DNA of 64,000 bases, taken from contig JAUZRN010000015.1 in assembly GCA_030950375.1 (NCBI GenBank), positions 41,183 to 105,182 of the forward strand. The letters run 5' to 3'. The position numbers and the translations under genes were made by a program. Source of the DNA: Rhodothermus sp. Lineage in GTDB: Bacteria > Bacteroidota > Rhodothermia > Rhodothermales > Rhodothermaceae. Shown in pieces: positions 8,334-17,785 of the stretch; position 1 is the stretch's first letter, and each line of letters starts with the position of its first letter. The notes under the pieces were generated by a model. The model did not search any database and had not been told where the DNA came from. It saw nothing but the letters and a program-made list of their open reading frames with translations.

Positions 8334-10330
8334 AACCACACCTGCACCCCCAGACGCAGCTCACGGCCCGGTCCGGGCAGGCCGAGCTGCGACCATATAG
8401 CCGTATTCATTACGTTGTTAATGCGTACAAATCCTTCTACCTGACCTGCCTCCACCGGTAGCCGGTAAGCCAACCGTATATGCAGAAGCCAGGCATCGGG
8501 CAGGGGTTGGAGCTGGTTCGCCTCGTCCAGGGCCCAGGCCTGTCCCCGGTAGTGTAGCTGCACCAGAGGAGCCAGCCCCAGCCCCGGCGTGCGACGGAGC
8601 GTCAGCGTCGCTAACCAGGCTGGTTTTTCTACCAGCGGGCGATCCGGCCCGGGTACAAACGCACGGCTGCGCAAACCGGCCATATGCCCTTCAAGCTGCC
8701 AGCTACGAGGAAGCATCCATCCGAGTCGGGCCTCAAAGCCGTAGACCTGGCTTCCCTCCAGGTTAATGCGCAGTCGCTTACGCTCGCCAGCTACCACTAC
8801 GGTACGCTGATCAATTGTGTCGAAGGTGCGGTTGACGTATCCAATCAGCTCTGCATAGCTTTGTGTGGAAAACAGACGCAGACCGGCCTCGGCAATCCAG
8901 ACTGTCTCGGAGCGCAGCGCAGGGTTTACCAGAAACCGCCCCAGTGCTCCACTGAATAGCTCACGCATGGTCGGAAACCGCACTTTGCGCGAAGCGGCCA
9001 CGAATCCTTCCACGCCTTCCTGCCAGACCCGGCGTAAGCCCACCCCCAGGCTCCAGGCATGCATGGGACCGCGCGAAGGCTTATCGCCGGTTTCCGGTGT
9101 CAACATCGCGTCGTAGCTGAAGCCTACCATCCCCTGCATGCGCGATCCGAAAGAGCGTCTCAGCTCGACACCCGCGCTCAACAGATGCTGCTGGTAGTAC
9201 AGGACAGGCGGAGACAACACTGCCGGTTGGCCGGTCGCCTCATAGGCATATATCCGCTGGCCACGCCGGCTGCCTACCCAGTTGAGTGCCAGCTGCCACT
9301 GCACCATGCCAACAGGCCGTCGCCATACCAGCCGTCCACCTGCAATCCAGTCTGCGTCTTCTTCCCGTACCGTACGCGTTTTATAGTACACATCCTGGTA
9401 CTGATCTATCCGCTGTCGGAACACGCCTCCCCAGAAAGCACCTTCCACCCGTCCCCCCTGTACATCTCGCTCACCACTTACAATCACCAGCGTATGTTGT
9501 TGTAACGGATAACGCCAGTAACGCACCGACGCGTTCAATGGATTGAGATGGCTTTCCGGCGCCACACCCTGCATTCCCTGCATGTAAAAGAGCGTTACAC
9601 CGATCCGACGGCCGGCACGTCCTGTCTGCACCCGGGACAACAGATGAAAGAGGCGGCGATCCGTGTTGGTTCGCAGCTTCGGATCCGGCTGGCTATAGGG
9701 GAGATCCACCTCCGGTAGCGGCAGCCCGCTGCGATACGCATAGCCTGCCCCCACGGTATAAGCGATACGGCCTGTATGTGCCAGATGTACCACACTCGCC
9801 TGCATGGAAGCAGGAGCCCCTCCCCACACACTTATTTCAGTTAGCCGTCCTGGATGCGCCAGCAAGCGTGAACGCAGGCTCAGCACACCGGCAGCCGCGT
9901 TGGTCCCATACAGGACCGAAGCATTGCCTGGAATCAGCGTAATACCTCCCAGTACAGCGACCGGGACCAGATCCAGATCGTACCGATAATCCCAGGGAAT
10001 GGTCAACAACGCGCCATCCAGGAAAAGCGCCACCTGCCGCTCGCCACTCCCCCGTGGATAGAACAGCGTCTCCCCTCGCGAATTCGTCTGGACCGATACA
10101 CCGGGAAGCAGGTAAGTAATCTCCGAGGCGCTGGTGGCATCCTCCATGGCCAGTTCGGCCAGCGAGACACGCCAGACCGAAGATAGCCGGGGATCCATCT
10201 CCTCCCCATGTTCCAACGTAATCACGACCGGATCCAACGCATACGTCCGGATTGTATCGGCCACAGGCTGTCCTTCGACCACCCCGGCCGCCACAAACCC
10301 TATCATCCAGAACCGCTTCCAGTGTTGCAT
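8330..10330 (-). CDS. TonB-dependent outer-membrane receptor
   Basis: A 666-residue TonB-dependent receptor with a signal peptide (residues 1-20), a plug domain (about 45-155, including YLLPGVSVQTNSRGETLFYPRG and IPGNASVLYGTNAAAGVL) and a barrel ending in LRLGVQVWF, a typical terminal strand with Phe. It has no N-terminal carboxypeptidase-like repeat, so it is of the siderophore, vitamin or metal receptor kind rather than SusC. A TonB-box-like stretch (DPVVITL) is near residue 32. The upstream lipoprotein gene ends 33 bases before it and is probably cotranscribed. The ligand is not evident. Confidence 0.9.
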   Translation of the reverse strand: MQHWKRFWMIGFVAAGVVEGQPVADTIRTYALDPVVITLEHGEEMDPRLSSVWRVSLAELAMEDATSASEITYLLPGVSVQTNSRGETLFYPRGSGERQVALFLDGALLTIPWDYRYDLDLVPVAVLGGITLIPGNASVLYGTNAAAGVLSLRSRLLAHPGRLTEISVWGGAPASMQASVVHLAHTGRIAYTVGAGYAYRSGLPLPEVDLPYSQPDPKLRTNTDRRLFHLLSRVQTGRAGRRIGVTLFYMQGMQGVAPESHLNPLNASVRYWRYPLQQHTLVIVSGERDVQGGRVEGAFWGGVFRQRIDQYQDVYYKTRTVREEDADWIAGGRLVWRRPVGMVQWQLALNWVGSRRGQRIYAYEATGQPAVLSPPVLYYQQHLLSAGVELRRSFGSRMQGMVGFSYDAMLTPETGDKPSRGPMHAWSLGVGLRRVWQEGVEGFVAASRKVRFPTMRELFSGALGRFLVNPALRSETVWIAEAGLRLFSTQSYAELIGYVNRTFDTIDQRTVVVAGERKRLRINLEGSQVYGFEARLGWMLPRSWQLEGHMAGLRSRAFVPGPDRPLVEKPAWLATLTLRRTPGLGLAPLVQLHYRGQAWALDEANQLQPLPDAWLLHIRLAYRLPVEAGQVEGFVRINNVMNTAIWSQLGLPGPGRELRLGVQVWF

Positions 10331-10363
10331 ATATCCCCTGCCTTCCGAAGCAAGCGACGATAT

Positions 10364-10912
10364 TCAGGAAAGCCGGGCCGCCAGAGAGCGTACGACCTGT
10401 AGCGGCGGAAGGGTCCGTTCGTTCAGCTGCCGGGCATACTGCGGCGGGATTACGTAGAAAAAGAAACGCGGCCCCACCGATACAGGCGCACGGGCCTGGA
10501 GAGCCGGCGCGACGTGCTGGACGACCGCCCAGGCTACTGCGGCATATTGCTGCAGAAGCGCCTCATGAAGTGCTGTAATGGCTCCCAGGGTCCGGTTAGC
10601 CAGCCGGTAATCGTCTGGATGGGCCGCTACGTTTGCTATCCAGTGTTCAAACACCAGCACCGCCCGCTGGTGTGCCCCCAGCACCTCCTCATACTGGGCC
10701 ACATAAGGCGCCAGGACTTCATAGCGTCGGGCCAGCAGCCGCAGTGTCTCAATTTCAGCCAGCGCCTGCTCCAGGTCCTGCGCGGCTTGCTCACTGGCTG
10801 CCTCAATCTGCGTCAGCGTCTGCGCTACCCCACCCGGATAGCCGTAAAATCGGCATCCGGTCACGCTCGTCAGCACCAACAACAGTCCACCAAGTCCAAG
10901 AAATCGCGTCAT
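10364..10912 (-). CDS. Small predicted lipoprotein of unknown function
   Basis: I do not recognise a family. The 182-residue protein starts with a hydrophobic signal and a clear lipobox (SVTGC, Cys at about residue 20). A Glu/Gln/Ala-rich segment at about 33-60 (QIEAASEQAAQDLEQALAEI) should form a coiled coil, and the remainder looks helical. It lies 33 bases upstream of the TonB receptor on the same strand, which suggests a shared transcript and possibly a periplasmic or outer-membrane accessory role in uptake. That role is an inference from position only. Confidence 0.7.
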   Translation of the reverse strand: MTRFLGLGGLLLVLTSVTGCRFYGYPGGVAQTLTQIEAASEQAAQDLEQALAEIETLRLLARRYEVLAPYVAQYEEVLGAHQRAVLVFEHWIANVAAHPDDYRLANRTLGAITALHEALLQQYAAVAWAVVQHVAPALQARAPVSVGPRFFFYVIPPQYARQLNERTLPPLQVVRSLAARLS

Positions 10913-10973
10913 AGCCTGCTAAACAATTTGGTACCACAATCACACTGTTATCCAGAACTTCCTAAAAAGCACC

Positions 10974-11003
10974 GGCAAAAGGAAGGGGCTCTTCCGTTTT
11001 GCC
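10974..11003 (-). terminator. Hairpin, probable terminator after the glgA-glgC unit
   Basis: A 12-bp interrupted stem (GGCAAAA plus GGAAG, 10974-10985, pairing with CTTCC and TTTTGCC, 10991-11003, one bulged base) has a 5-base loop. T runs lie on both sides: GGTGCTTTTT on the minus-strand reading and GAACTTTTT on the plus. It sits 29 bases past the 75-residue gene and just upstream of the lipoprotein gene, so it would separate the two minus-strand units. Confidence 0.6.
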
Positions 11004-11031
11004 GAACTTTTTGCACGGGCGCCACTTCCGC

Positions 11032-11259
11032 TTAACTGCCCAGTGCGAACCCTGCCTCTGGTCGCTCAATCCCTTCCGCATTCCGCGCCAGCCATTGCCG
11101 GAGCTGTTCCGCATCCTGACCTTTCAGTCGAAGCGTATACAGCTCTGCGTTTTCCTTACTCGGTATCGCAAACGTCACCACTAATCCTCCCTTTTCTTCG
11201 CGAAAAAACAGGACCCGATCAATGTTGATCGTATACGTACCGGCCCGTACCAGCAGCAT
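11032..11259 (-). CDS. Small conserved-looking protein downstream of glgC, unknown
   Basis: A 75-residue protein with a beta-rich N-terminal half (MLLVRAGTYTINIDRVLFF) followed by a helix (DAEQLRQWLARNAEGI). It starts 11 bases after the glgC stop, so translation is probably linked to glgC. The alternating hydrophobic pattern, the linked position and the following terminator support a real gene. I do not recognise the family; a small RNA- or ligand-binding fold is possible. Confidence 0.65.
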   Translation of the reverse strand: MLLVRAGTYTINIDRVLFFREEKGGLVVTFAIPSKENAELYTLRLKGQDAEQLRQWLARNAEGIERPEAGFALGS

Positions 11260-11270
11260 CGTGTCCTCCG

Positions 11271-12590
11271 TTAAATGATCGTTCCGTCTTCAATCCGGGC
11301 GTTTTTGGGCAACACAACAATACCGTCACGAATGTAAAAATTAGGTCCTTCGCCTTCTTGCACCTGATCCCGGTTCTTGATCACGCAGCGTCGCCCGATG
11401 CTGACGTTTTTGTCAATAATAGCGCCCTCTACATACGATTCCTCACCAATACCTGGATTTTCCGGACCCTCCACCGGATCGCGCAGGCTCGGGTCATGCC
11501 ACGGGTAATAGTCAGCGCCCATCATCACCACGTTTTTAACCGTGGCATTTTCCCGGATGACCGATCGTATGCCAATTACCGAGTTGACGATCTGACTGTT
11601 GATAATCACGCTGCCTTCTGCGATAATCGAATCCTGCACAAACGAGCTCTGCACTTTTGCCGGCGGTAGCATCCGCGCGTTTGTATAAATGGGCATCTGG
11701 GGATTATACATATCAAAGGGTGGATGCCGCTGTGCCAGCATCAGATTGGCTTCATAGAACGAACGGATCGTTCCAATATCACTCCAGTATCCCGTAAACG
11801 GGTAGCTCACCACCCGGTATTGTTGAATCGCCTTGGGAATGATCTGTTTACCAAAATCGTGGTCCATCTGGTACTGCTCCAGCAGGGTACGCAGTACCGT
11901 CCGGTTAAAGACGTAGATCCCCATCGAAGCCAGGTAGATGCGTCCCTGAGCGGCCATCTCAGGCGACACCGGGCTTTCTTTACCGGCCAGCTCATGCAAC
12001 GGCGGTTTCTCGTAGAACTCGGTAATAAGGCCTTCCTCGCTGGTTTTCAGAATACCGAAGGCCGGTGCTTCCTCAGCACGTACCGGAATGGTAGCAATGG
12101 TAATGTCTGCCTGCATGGATCGGTGATGCGTCAGCAGAAACCGATAGTCCATCAGATAGAGCTGATCCCCCGAGAGAATCAGCACGTAGTCATGCCGGAA
12201 GACGCCGATATGTGCCATGCTGCGACGTACAGCATCGGCCGTTCCCTGAAACCACTCGCGTGAGGAGGGAGTCTGCTCAGCCGCCAGAATGGTTACAAAA
12301 CCGGTTCGGAACCGATCGAAACGATAGGTCTGCGCTATATGTCGGTTCAGGCTGGCCGAGTTAAACTGAGTGAGCACAAAAATTCGGTTGATCCCCGAAT
12401 TAATACAGTTGGAGATGGGAATGTCGATAAGCCGATACTTGCCAGCCAGTGGAACAGCAGGCTTGGAACGTTTAAGCGTCAGGGGGAACAAGCGTGTTCC
12501 GGCGCCCCCTCCCAGGATGATGGCAATGGTTCGCTCGTTGATCCGGAGCGTTTCCAGATCCGGCTCTGCAGCCAGTTGTACCTGTTCCAT
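11271..12590 (-). CDS. glgC: Glucose-1-phosphate adenylyltransferase (ADP-glucose pyrophosphorylase)
   Basis: Makes ADP-glucose from ATP and glucose-1-phosphate, the committed step of bacterial glycogen synthesis. The nucleotide-binding signature ILGGGAGTRLFPLT is near residue 30, followed by SKPAVPLAGKYRLIDIP and the NCINSGI segment. WFQGTADAVRRS and the ILSGDQLYLMDY metal-binding region come next, and a left-handed beta-helix forms the C-terminal 140 residues. The 439-residue length and motifs are close to the cyanobacterial and plant small-subunit type, which is usually regulated by 3-phosphoglycerate, but regulation cannot be read here. It lies 30 bases downstream of glgA on the same strand. 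Confidence 0.96.
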   Translation of the reverse strand: MEQVQLAAEPDLETLRINERTIAIILGGGAGTRLFPLTLKRSKPAVPLAGKYRLIDIPISNCINSGINRIFVLTQFNSASLNRHIAQTYRFDRFRTGFVTILAAEQTPSSREWFQGTADAVRRSMAHIGVFRHDYVLILSGDQLYLMDYRFLLTHHRSMQADITIATIPVRAEEAPAFGILKTSEEGLITEFYEKPPLHELAGKESPVSPEMAAQGRIYLASMGIYVFNRTVLRTLLEQYQMDHDFGKQIIPKAIQQYRVVSYPFTGYWSDIGTIRSFYEANLMLAQRHPPFDMYNPQMPIYTNARMLPPAKVQSSFVQDSIIAEGSVIINSQIVNSVIGIRSVIRENATVKNVVMMGADYYPWHDPSLRDPVEGPENPGIGEESYVEGAIIDKNVSIGRRCVIKNRDQVQEGEGPNFYIRDGIVVLPKNARIEDGTII

Positions 12591-12620
12591 AATGCCTGAG
12601 CTATGCGTTAAACTATAAAT

Positions 12621-14090
12621 TCAGGAAGTGACCGGCACAAGACTCCGGTACAGCTCCAGATATTCCTGCGTTGGTCGATTCCAGGACCAGTCCTGTTGCA
12701 TGCCGTTACGCTGAAGCATACGCCACTGCTCGGGACGATGATAGACGGTCAGGGCCCGCCGGATAGCCTGAAGAAAGGCGCGCGGGGTGAACGTCTCAAA
12801 GCGAAAGCCAGTGCCCTGTTGTCGATGAGGGTCCCAGGGTTCTACCGTATCACGCAGCCCGCCCACGGCATGCACGATAGGGACCGTACCGTAGGTCATC
12901 GCATACATCTGATTCAGCCCACAGGGCTCCACGCGCGAAGGCATCAGCAGGATGTCCCCTGCGGCATAGAGCTGATGCGCCAGCGTATTGTTGAACTCAA
13001 ACCGGAGGATCAGTCGAGGAAAGCCGCCAGGACGAACCATGCGACAACGCAGGTCCTCCAATGCGGCCTGGTAGGCGGGCATTCCCGTCCCCAACACCAC
13101 GACGGACACGTCCAGTTGATGCATCAGCAGCTGTTCCAGTCCGGCCACCAGCAGCTCGACGCCTTTTTCCCGCATGAGTCGGCCAATAAACACCAGCAGG
13201 GGTCTATCAAAGCGAAGCCCCATCGCCTTACATAGGGCTGCTTTATTTGCTGCCTTGCCCGCGAGTTCGTCGACCGAGTAATTGGCAAAGATGAGTGGAT
13301 CGGTAGCCGGATTCCAGATATCTGGATCGATCCCATTGAGGATGCCCCGCATCTTGGGAGCCACCTGTTGAAACACACCCTGCAACCCTGCCGCCATGTC
13401 GTCGCGTTCCTGTAACTCTCGGGCATATCCCGGACTGACCGTGGTCACTGCATCGGCCCAGAGTAGTCCGGCTTTCAAGGCGTTGAGTTGCCCCTGATGT
13501 TGCAGGGCTTCGGGCTGTGCTACCGGCACGCCGATTTCCTCCCAAACCTGCCAGTCGTAACGTCCCTGATGTTCGGCATTATGTACTGTGAACACTATGG
13601 GCAGCTCGGCCAGTTCACGACAGGTTGGATCTTCGCGCAACCAGACCGGCAGCAACGCCGTGTGATGGTCGTGCAGATGCAACAGGTCGGGTGCGATCAC
13701 GCCGGCTTTCAGCACATCCAGCACCCCGCGCTGAAAGACAAAGAATCGATCGGCCTGATCGGGAAAATCCAGTCCGGTAGCCGGATCCTGATACACGCCA
13801 GGCCGTCCAAAATATACGGGCTCCTCCAGCAGGTAAACAGGAAAGCCAAGCACTTCGGCGGCCTGTAGCCAGAGGCGATATCCAAGCTGCTGATCTCGAT
13901 AGCGCAGCGTTCCCTCATAGACCAGCTGCAACGCTTCTTCTTTCACCTGCGCATCGCCAAAGCGTGGCATCAGCACGGCAGCATCAATACCGGCCCGCCG
14001 TAAGAACTTGGGCAAAGCCCCCAGCACATCGCCCAGCCCTCCGACTTTGGCGATCGGAGCGCACTCAAAGGCTATATGCAGTACGTACAT
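12621..14090 (-). CDS. glgA: Glycogen synthase (ADP-glucose type)
   Basis: A GT5 glycosyltransferase that extends alpha-1,4-glucan from ADP-glucose. It has the N-terminal ADP-glucose loop KVGGLGDVLGALP at about residues 15-27, the linker ADAVTTVSPGYA, and the C-terminal catalytic segment PSRVEPCGLNQMYAMTYG with VHAVGGLRDTV. The length of 489 is normal. It is the first gene of a minus-strand unit with glgC and the 75-residue gene. A TATCTTTG box lies 33 bases upstream of its start. glgB and glgX are not in this window. Confidence 0.96.
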   Translation of the reverse strand: MYVLHIAFECAPIAKVGGLGDVLGALPKFLRRAGIDAAVLMPRFGDAQVKEEALQLVYEGTLRYRDQQLGYRLWLQAAEVLGFPVYLLEEPVYFGRPGVYQDPATGLDFPDQADRFFVFQRGVLDVLKAGVIAPDLLHLHDHHTALLPVWLREDPTCRELAELPIVFTVHNAEHQGRYDWQVWEEIGVPVAQPEALQHQGQLNALKAGLLWADAVTTVSPGYARELQERDDMAAGLQGVFQQVAPKMRGILNGIDPDIWNPATDPLIFANYSVDELAGKAANKAALCKAMGLRFDRPLLVFIGRLMREKGVELLVAGLEQLLMHQLDVSVVVLGTGMPAYQAALEDLRCRMVRPGGFPRLILRFEFNNTLAHQLYAAGDILLMPSRVEPCGLNQMYAMTYGTVPIVHAVGGLRDTVEPWDPHRQQGTGFRFETFTPRAFLQAIRRALTVYHRPEQWRMLQRNGMQQDWSWNRPTQEYLELYRSLVPVTS

Positions 14091-14122
14091 ATCCGCCCTG
14101 TAACTTTGGATGCCTTCCTTAA

Positions 14123-14130
14123 CAAAGATA
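14123..14130 (-). promoter_or_regulatory. Possible -7 promoter box for glgA
   Basis: Read on the minus strand, TATCTTTG matches the Bacteroidota TAnnTTTG consensus exactly and ends 33 bases before the glgA start codon. No clear TTTG lies at the expected -33 spacing. The gap to the divergent DUF4175 gene is only 139 bases, so promoters for both genes must lie here. Confidence 0.4.
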
Positions 14131-14229
14131 AATCGTACGGGCCTATCCGCGACCGTTTAAATACAAAAACTTTGTTACACTACCGAAACCGACGATGGGC
14201 CCCGGGGTACATGCCGAAGAGCCCACAAC

Positions 14230-17200
14230 ATGACGATGGCTTCCCAGACCCACACAGCTACCGCTTTGCTACAGCAGCGGCTGGCCCGTACGCGGCGGCG
14301 GCTCCATATAGCCCATCTACTGCAAGGTAGCCTGCAGGCTCTTGGAGGGCTGACTCTGCTATGGAGCCTGGCGGCCCTGCTGGAAGCCCTGCTGTGGCTT
14401 CCCACCGGTCTGCGTACGGGAATCTTCTGGGGGCTCGTGGCCGGGTCTATCGGACTGCTGGGCTGGACGATCGGCCGGCCATGGCTGCGGCTGCGTCGTC
14501 TGAGCAATGAACATCTGGCCCAGCAAATTGGCCAGCACTTTCCAGAGATTGCAGATCGCCTGGTCAATTTACTTCAGCTCGAAGCAGGCCGTCGGAGTAC
14601 GGCTCCGGATGTATTACTACAACGCGCCCGGGCACAACTGGTCCAACAGATCGCGCCGATACCCTTCGAGCAGATGGTGGTGCTTCGTCCCTCGCCCCGG
14701 CTCCTTTCGATGGCGCTGCTTCCGCTGCTGCTCATGGGCACGCTGCTGTTACTTGCACCCGATGTGTTCCGAGATGCTTTTGCCCGACTGCTGACGCCAG
14801 GCCGCTCCTTCGAGCGGCCCCTGCCTTTCATGCTGACAGTAAAACCGGGTACTACTGAGCTGGCCCGCGGCGATACGCTGCACATTGCAGTCGCGCTTTC
14901 CGGTGCACAATGGCCGACTCAACTCACGCTTCAGCTTCGCTACGCCGGAGAGGTACGTGCGGAAACATTCTTGTTGACCCCGGATACCGCAGGCCACGCC
15001 CGCTTTACGCTTCCCAACCTGCAACGTCCATTAACCTATCAGGTAGTGGCCCCCCCGCTTACCTCTCCCTGGTACAGGGTAAAACTCCGAGAGCGTCCCC
15101 TGGTCCGACGCCTGCAGCTAACGTTACACTATCCTTCCTATACGGGCCTGCCTCCGCAGACGCTCCCCCCCGACGTGGGCAACGTCTCGGCCCTGCCCGG
15201 CACTCAGATCAGCCTGGAGGTGCTGACTGGCGCGGCTCCTGTTGCTGCTGCCCAGCTGCACTTTGATGACGGAACTACCGTACCGCTGACGCTCCACGAC
15301 AGCTTGGCTACTGGATCATTCACGCTACGACGGCCCGGCCAGTACTGGATTGAATTGCGCACACCGGACAGCCTCACCAACCCCGAACCGGTGCGCTACA
15401 CGCTGGAGCTGGTGCCGGACGATCCGCCCACGATTACGTTGCTCCAACCCAAAGCAACCCACATGCTCGACGATGCCCTGCAGGCTCCGCTGCAGGTACA
15501 GGTACACGACGACTTTGGCTTTACAGCGCTGCGGCTCTACTGGCGCCTGGCCGAAAGCACCTTCCGCATACCGGAAACCGACTTTTCCAGCCGACCGCTT
15601 CCGCTGGCCATCCCCCGCCCGCTCAATCAAGAAATCCAGCAACAGTGGGATCTACGTGCTGAGGGTCTGGACCTGGTACCCGGTGATGTGGTCGAATACT
15701 ACCTGCAGGTGTGGGACAACGATCAAATCTCTGGCCCGAAGACGGCCCGTACGCCTCTCCAATACCTGCGACTTCCATCGCTGGCTGAACGGTATGAGAT
15801 GCTGGACGCCGCCCAGGATGACGTCGCCGAACGGCTGGAGTCGGTGCGTGAGCAAGCCGAACAGCTCCGCACCACCTTCCAGGAACTACGCCAGACCATC
15901 CAGCGCACCCGGCAGGCAGGATGGGACGAGCAACAACAGGCCGAACAACTCCGCCGACAGCAGGAGGCGCTTGAAGCACAGGTAGAGATGCTTACCCGCC
16001 AGCTTGAGCAGATCACCCGCGAGATGGCCACCAACCGGCTGGTCAGCGACGAAACGCTCGAGCTGTATCGGGAGCTGCAGCGCGTCATCCAGGAAATTCA
16101 ATCCCCGGAGCTACGCGAAGCTCTTGAAAAGCTACAGGAGGCGTTGCAAGCGCTCGACCTGCCTCGCATGCTGCAAAACATGGAGCAGGTCGCATTCAAC
16201 GAAGCACAATTCCGTGAGCGTATCGAGCGGGCTCTGGAGCTGTTTAAGCGCTTGCGTACTCAGCAACAGCTCGAAGAGGCTGCCCGTCGCGCCGAGGAAC
16301 TGGCTCGCCTTCAGGAGCGCCTGGCCGAGCGCACTGCACAGCTTGAGCGCCAGCAAAACGCCTCTCAGACGGGATCATCTGCCTCAGATACCACTGTCCG
16401 TTCCAATCCCGAAGTATTGGCTCGCCAGCAAGAACGGGCCAGTCAGGAAGCTCGTCAGCTGGAAGCCCTGCTGGAAGCGGTGCAACGCCAGATGGAGATG
16501 CTACGCGGAATGCCACGCCAGGCCATGGATTCACTGCTCCAGCGTTTTCGCCAGCAGCAGCTTCCTGAACGGATGCAACAGAATGCCCAGCAGCTTCGAC
16601 AGGGCAATTTCTCCGGGGCCCGTCAAGGACAGCAACAGATGGAACAGCAGCTGGAGCAGCTGGCCACGCGTCTGGAACACCTGAGGCAGCAGTTGGAAGG
16701 TACGCAGCGCCAGATCAACGCGGCCGGTCTGCGCCAGGCCCTGCGGCACGTACTACTGCTTTCTGAATCCCAGGAAGCGTTGCGGCACGAGGTGCAGGCT
16801 CTGCGTACAGAACGGGCCGCCGCCCCGATGGCCCGTCGTCAGGAACAACTGATGCAGGGCACACGCACCGTCACCGATTCACTGCGCCAGCTTGCCCGCC
16901 GCATTCCCCAGATGGAACGTGCTGTGCAACAGACGGCGGTCGAGGCCATCCAGGCAATGGCGCATGCCATCACAACGCTGACCGAAGGCAGCCCCCGGAG
17001 GGCGGGCAGCTACCAGACGGCCGCTATGATGCACCTGAACGAGCTGGCGCGCATGCTGGCCGATCTGCTTGATCAGCTCCAGCGTCAGCAAAGTATGGGA
17101 GCCCTGTCGCTGGGACAAATGATCGAACAGCTCCAGCGCATGGCTGGCCAACAACAACAGCTCAATGAGCAGATTCAGCAACTGCTCAACGATATTCAAG

Positions 17201-17664
17201 GAACCCGTCTGGTTACTGATCAACTCGAACGCATGCGCCAGCTTGCCCGTCAGCAGGAAGCAATCCGTCGCCAGCTGCTGCAGCTCGCACGCAACCGTGA
17301 AGCCCGTCGGCGTCTGCTGGGCGACCTTGACGCACTGGCGCGCCAGATGGAAGAAACGGTTCAGGAGCTGCGGCGCGGCCAGATCAACCGGCAGACGATT
17401 GAACGTCAGCGCCGGATTCTTATTCGACTCCTGGAGGCCCAGCATTCCATCCGCGAACAGGAACAGGAACGTCGCCGCCAGAGCCGTCCGGGCGAAGACG
17501 TTGTGCGCGAAAGCCCACCTGAATTGTCCCCCCGTCAGGAGCTCGACCGCCTGCGCCGTGCCCTGATCGATGCGCTCGAGAGTGGCTATGCGCCCGACTA
17601 CGAAGCACTCATCAAACGCTACTTCGAACTGCTCGAACGTCTGCAGCGCTCAGACGATCGCTAA
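14230..17664 (+). CDS. DUF4175 family large membrane-anchored coiled-coil protein
   Basis: A 1144-residue protein with two hydrophobic helices in residues 30-80 and a third near 155-178. A beta-rich region of about 350 residues follows, with Ig-like or repeat-like strands and a TLELVPDDPPTITLLQPK linker. From about residue 535 to the end it is an almost unbroken Gln/Glu/Arg-rich coiled coil. This matches the DUF4175 family, whose role is unknown; the layout suggests a structural or envelope-spanning protein. Its codon use and GC look like the neighbours. It is transcribed divergently from glgA and ends convergent to dprA. Confidence 0.8.
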   Translation: MTMASQTHTATALLQQRLARTRRRLHIAHLLQGSLQALGGLTLLWSLAALLEALLWLPTGLRTGIFWGLVAGSIGLLGWTIGRPWLRLRRLSNEHLAQQIGQHFPEIADRLVNLLQLEAGRRSTAPDVLLQRARAQLVQQIAPIPFEQMVVLRPSPRLLSMALLPLLLMGTLLLLAPDVFRDAFARLLTPGRSFERPLPFMLTVKPGTTELARGDTLHIAVALSGAQWPTQLTLQLRYAGEVRAETFLLTPDTAGHARFTLPNLQRPLTYQVVAPPLTSPWYRVKLRERPLVRRLQLTLHYPSYTGLPPQTLPPDVGNVSALPGTQISLEVLTGAAPVAAAQLHFDDGTTVPLTLHDSLATGSFTLRRPGQYWIELRTPDSLTNPEPVRYTLELVPDDPPTITLLQPKATHMLDDALQAPLQVQVHDDFGFTALRLYWRLAESTFRIPETDFSSRPLPLAIPRPLNQEIQQQWDLRAEGLDLVPGDVVEYYLQVWDNDQISGPKTARTPLQYLRLPSLAERYEMLDAAQDDVAERLESVREQAEQLRTTFQELRQTIQRTRQAGWDEQQQAEQLRRQQEALEAQVEMLTRQLEQITREMATNRLVSDETLELYRELQRVIQEIQSPELREALEKLQEALQALDLPRMLQNMEQVAFNEAQFRERIERALELFKRLRTQQQLEEAARRAEELARLQERLAERTAQLERQQNASQTGSSASDTTVRSNPEVLARQQERASQEARQLEALLEAVQRQMEMLRGMPRQAMDSLLQRFRQQQLPERMQQNAQQLRQGNFSGARQGQQQMEQQLEQLATRLEHLRQQLEGTQRQINAAGLRQALRHVLLLSESQEALRHEVQALRTERAAAPMARRQEQLMQGTRTVTDSLRQLARRIPQMERAVQQTAVEAIQAMAHAITTLTEGSPRRAGSYQTAAMMHLNELARMLADLLDQLQRQQSMGALSLGQMIEQLQRMAGQQQQLNEQIQQLLNDIQGTRLVTDQLERMRQLARQQEAIRRQLLQLARNREARRRLLGDLDALARQMEETVQELRRGQINRQTIERQRRILIRLLEAQHSIREQEQERRRQSRPGEDVVRESPPELSPRQELDRLRRALIDALESGYAPDYEALIKRYFELLERLQRSDDR

Positions 17665-17785
17665 CGTATTGTAAACACCGGTAATCAAGCGGCATTGCGC
17701 CGTCCTGCCTTCAGACGTCAAGCGCTCCGTGGCTTTGTCAGTTACACAACTAACTGCTCAGTTGCGTACTTTTGCGATCCTGCCT

